A stretch of DNA of 64,000 bases from Rivularia sp. PCC 7116 (GTDB taxonomy: Bacteria; Cyanobacteriota; Cyanobacteriia; Cyanobacteriales; Nostocaceae). Each line of letters starts with the position of its first letter. Position 1 is the first letter of the stretch. The notes beneath the pieces are model-generated. The model had not been told where the DNA came from. It saw only the letters and a program-made list of their open reading frames with translations, and ran no database searches. Below, one piece after another: positions 62,167 to 64,000 of the stretch. The translations under genes were made by a program, and so were the position numbers. The stretch spans positions 4,650,001 through 4,714,000 of the forward strand of contig NC_019678.1 of assembly GCF_000316665.1 (NCBI RefSeq), written 5' to 3'.

Positions 62167-63354
62167 TTATTTTGTTTTAGCCAACATCATATTTGACTGA
62201 TTGACGTTGAATTTATAGCCAATACCAAAATCGATGGGTTTTATATCTTGCTTGCTTGCATAAACTCTTCTCAAATCTGACTGATAGCGATTGCTAAATA
62301 AACCAATGGGACGAGTATAATTACCGTAGAATTCCAAATCCCATTTAGTTTGATCGAAGGATTTCAAAGGCATTCCAGAATCATCCTGCAATACATGGCT
62401 GCTAGCAGTCAATATAGTATCTCTAATACCGGAAAAACTACCGTTGTACATCAAGTAAGAAGCAGCTTTTAAATAAGTTACGGGATTATCAAGTTGACTA
62501 ACAAACTGTGTCAATTCTGGGTGTTTGCTTAAACCAGAGTTTGATAAATCTGTAGAGAAATAATACAAAGTACGGGGTTCTGATTCTCCTTGGGGAACAA
62601 AAGCAATTTTGACTCCAGGTACCATTCCTTTTTCAAATTGCTTGATTTTAGAATTTTTATCCAAGCCAATATATTGTAGATCGAGGATACGATTATTAGT
62701 CCGTGCCATAAACACGTACAAAATCGGTAATACTCCTTGTTTTCGCAAATCAACTTTCATATCGTTAGTACGAAAGAAGCTAAATTGCAGAATTTCTGAT
62801 AAAGAACTTCTGGCTTTACTTAATGCGGCATTACTTTCGCTAGCAGAAAGTTTAGCAAAATCTGGAACTTTTCCAACTGGTTCTAAACCAATTAATATCA
62901 ATTCTTTAGCTTTAGGAAATAAAGAGAAAGAATAGAGAAAATCTGGGCCACTGAAGGGATAGAAAATGGTTGGTGATTTGGCATTAATTTCCTGTAACTC
63001 TTTATCTCTCCATTTTCTTACTTTTGCTAATTGTCTATTTTCTAATTGAGACCAAGCATTTTTATAGTAATTTTGATGAGAATTCCAACCTCTTACTTGC
63101 TGTACTTTCGCAAAAGGACTTTGACTGCCAACTTCCATCCCCGCAAGCAATTTTGCTGTATCCGTCAATTTGACAGATTTTGCTTTATCAAATTTAGCTA
63201 AAGGGTCTACAGGTTTAGCTGGTTCAGATTTTTTAATAGCGTTACTTGTGATTGAATTAGCATTAATATTTTCGTTGGAATTACAACCTTGTAGTAATAG
63301 TAATGCAGCAATACCAGTACTTAAAAAAGCGGAAACTAATTTATTTTTTTTCAT
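62167..63354 (-). CDS. Hypothetical lipoprotein
   Basis: A 395-residue protein with a lipoprotein signal ending LLLLQGC (lipidated Cys24) and an Asn/Ser-rich start of the mature part. The rest is soluble: KVRKWRDKELQEINAKSPTIFYPFSGPDFLYSF, LILIGLEPVGKVPD, PILYVFMARTNN, then SYLMYNGSFSGIRDTIL and a C-terminal RVYASKQDIKPIDFGIGYKF. I recall similar periplasmic proteins in many bacteria under hypothetical names only. It is placed 72 bp upstream of the amino-acid permease stop on the same strand. Function is unknown. Confidence 0.75.
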   Translation of the reverse strand: MKKNKLVSAFLSTGIAALLLLQGCNSNENINANSITSNAIKKSEPAKPVDPLAKFDKAKSVKLTDTAKLLAGMEVGSQSPFAKVQQVRGWNSHQNYYKNAWSQLENRQLAKVRKWRDKELQEINAKSPTIFYPFSGPDFLYSFSLFPKAKELILIGLEPVGKVPDFAKLSASESNAALSKARSSLSEILQFSFFRTNDMKVDLRKQGVLPILYVFMARTNNRILDLQYIGLDKNSKIKQFEKGMVPGVKIAFVPQGESEPRTLYYFSTDLSNSGLSKHPELTQFVSQLDNPVTYLKAASYLMYNGSFSGIRDTILTASSHVLQDDSGMPLKSFDQTKWDLEFYGNYTRPIGLFSNRYQSDLRRVYASKQDIKPIDFGIGYKFNVNQSNMMLAKTK

Positions 63355-63426
63355 GATTTTAGGGAAAATGTGTCAAAGTGATTTATTTACCAGTACGATT
63401 ACTATCAAAACCTACTGTCTGAATAA

Positions 63427-64000
63427 TTATTTTTCATTAAATTGGGTTTGATTGTTGTCGCTTTGATATGCAGATACATACTTCGCTTCTTCCTTAACCG
63501 AAGACCAGCCCATTTTGTTTTTTGATGCAATAAAATAGACAATTAAACCAATTAATAACGTTGCCATTCCCGTTAAAGATTCTTTCGGTTTATCAATTAA
63601 AATAAACACCAACATCCAGGCACTAATTCCTAGGAAAATAAGCGGTGTTATCGGATAACCCCAAGTCTGATAAGGTCGAGATGCTTCGGGATATCGAAAT
63701 CGGTAAACAAAAACCCCTAAAACTGTAATAAATGAAGATAAAGTTAGGGTAAATCCGAGATAAGTAATAACTGCTTGAAAACTAGATGTGAGTATCAAAA
63801 CAGTAACTATAAATAGCTGTAGTAAAATTGCCAAATATGGAATTCCACTAGAATTTTTCCTAGCAAGTAGTTTAAATAAAGGAATATCTTCACCAATTGC
63901 TTGAGTAACTCTGGGACCAGCTAAAACCATTGAGCTAATAGAACTTACTAATCCTAATGAGATAAGAATGCCCATGATTCTAGCCCCAACAACACCAAAA
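63427..64000 (-). CDS. APC-family amino-acid permease, partial (N-terminus beyond right edge)
   Basis: The frame is open from the stop at 63427 to the window edge (at least 190 residues); the ATG at 63975 is internal. GVVGARI, then LVSSISSMVLAGPRV and SGIPYLAILLQL, with about four to five hydrophobic helices, match the C-terminal half of the amino acid-polyamine-organocation transporters. The last 30 residues are polar and cytoplasmic (SSVKEEAKYVSAYQSDNN). It may be the first gene of a transcript that includes the lipoprotein gene. Substrate is unknown. Confidence 0.88.
   Translation of the reverse strand, partial: FGVVGARIMGILISLGLVSSISSMVLAGPRVTQAIGEDIPLFKLLARKNSSGIPYLAILLQLFIVTVLILTSSFQAVITYLGFTLTLSSFITVLGVFVYRFRYPEASRPYQTWGYPITPLIFLGISAWMLVFILIDKPKESLTGMATLLIGLIVYFIASKNKMGWSSVKEEAKYVSAYQSDNNQTQFNEK

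Overview
The window comes from a filamentous cyanobacterium, most likely a heterocyst-forming Nostocales member (Rivularia/Calothrix/Nostoc-like). The evidence is photosystem I subunit PsaM, a membrane-anchored phycobilisome linker (CpcL), the lycopene-cyclase paralogue CruP, a probable monoglucosyldiacylglycerol synthase, a valyl-tRNA synthetase carrying a membrane (CAAD-type) insert, many GCGATCGC (HIP1) octamers and abundant heptamer repeats (STRR) between genes. Genus is inference. Base composition is AT-rich and even, and I see no phage, plasmid, insertion sequence with a transposase, CRISPR array, rRNA or tRNA.

Layout. 1-2163 is the open 5' part of a dynamin-like GTPase on the minus strand, followed by a PPC/DUF296 protein. 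3014-11417 is a minus-strand polysaccharide or glycolipid assembly and export cluster: five glycosyltransferases around a Wzm/Wzt-type ABC transporter pair, ending in a 66-residue membrane peptide. Divergent from it lie cruP and two tandem paralogous membrane proteins. 15.2-18.4 kb holds an Uma2-family nuclease-like protein, serC and cpcL. 18.9-23.1 kb is a sugar-kinase/ADP-ribosylglycohydrolase neighbourhood. 23.3-33 kb is a mixed housekeeping stretch (psaM, TPR protein, GST, YajQ, MAPEG, a SLOG-type protein, a PadR regulator divergent from a DUF4188 gene, a phosphotransacetylase-like protein, a probable EbsA) interrupted by 113-bp tandem repeats. 33.3-33.5 kb has a candidate 6S-like RNA. 33.9-43.1 kb holds the GT2 lipid glycosyltransferase, dnaX, and a two-gene locus in which a small protein and a 1381-residue TPR-CHAT protein share the same N-terminal module. 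43.7-49.8 kb is P450, phnE, phnD, phnC and an AmpG-like MFS transporter, all minus. 50.3-59 kb has valS, an ABC1 kinase and recN. The right end has a PD-(D/E)XK-like protein, a Tat-exported serine hydrolase, a lipoprotein and the 3' part of an amino-acid permease.

Three decayed genes were found outside the obvious ORFs: a pentapeptide-repeat remnant (18941-19048), a DUF6745 remnant with an in-frame stop (54435-54743) and a Rieske/PaO-type oxygenase remnant with an internal deletion and a frameshift (60355-60745).

The most interesting candidate system is the locus 37871-43052. A putative membrane-targeted adaptor domain is carried both by a small stand-alone protein and by a very long protein with an acidic linker, TPR array and CHAT (caspase-like) domain. 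The CHAT domain keeps its catalytic-site Cys but has Tyr at the position normally held by His. The intergenic DNA is unusually rich in at least four families of palindromic or tandem repeats, which are described individually. All functional statements rest on reading motifs and remembered families; no searches were run.
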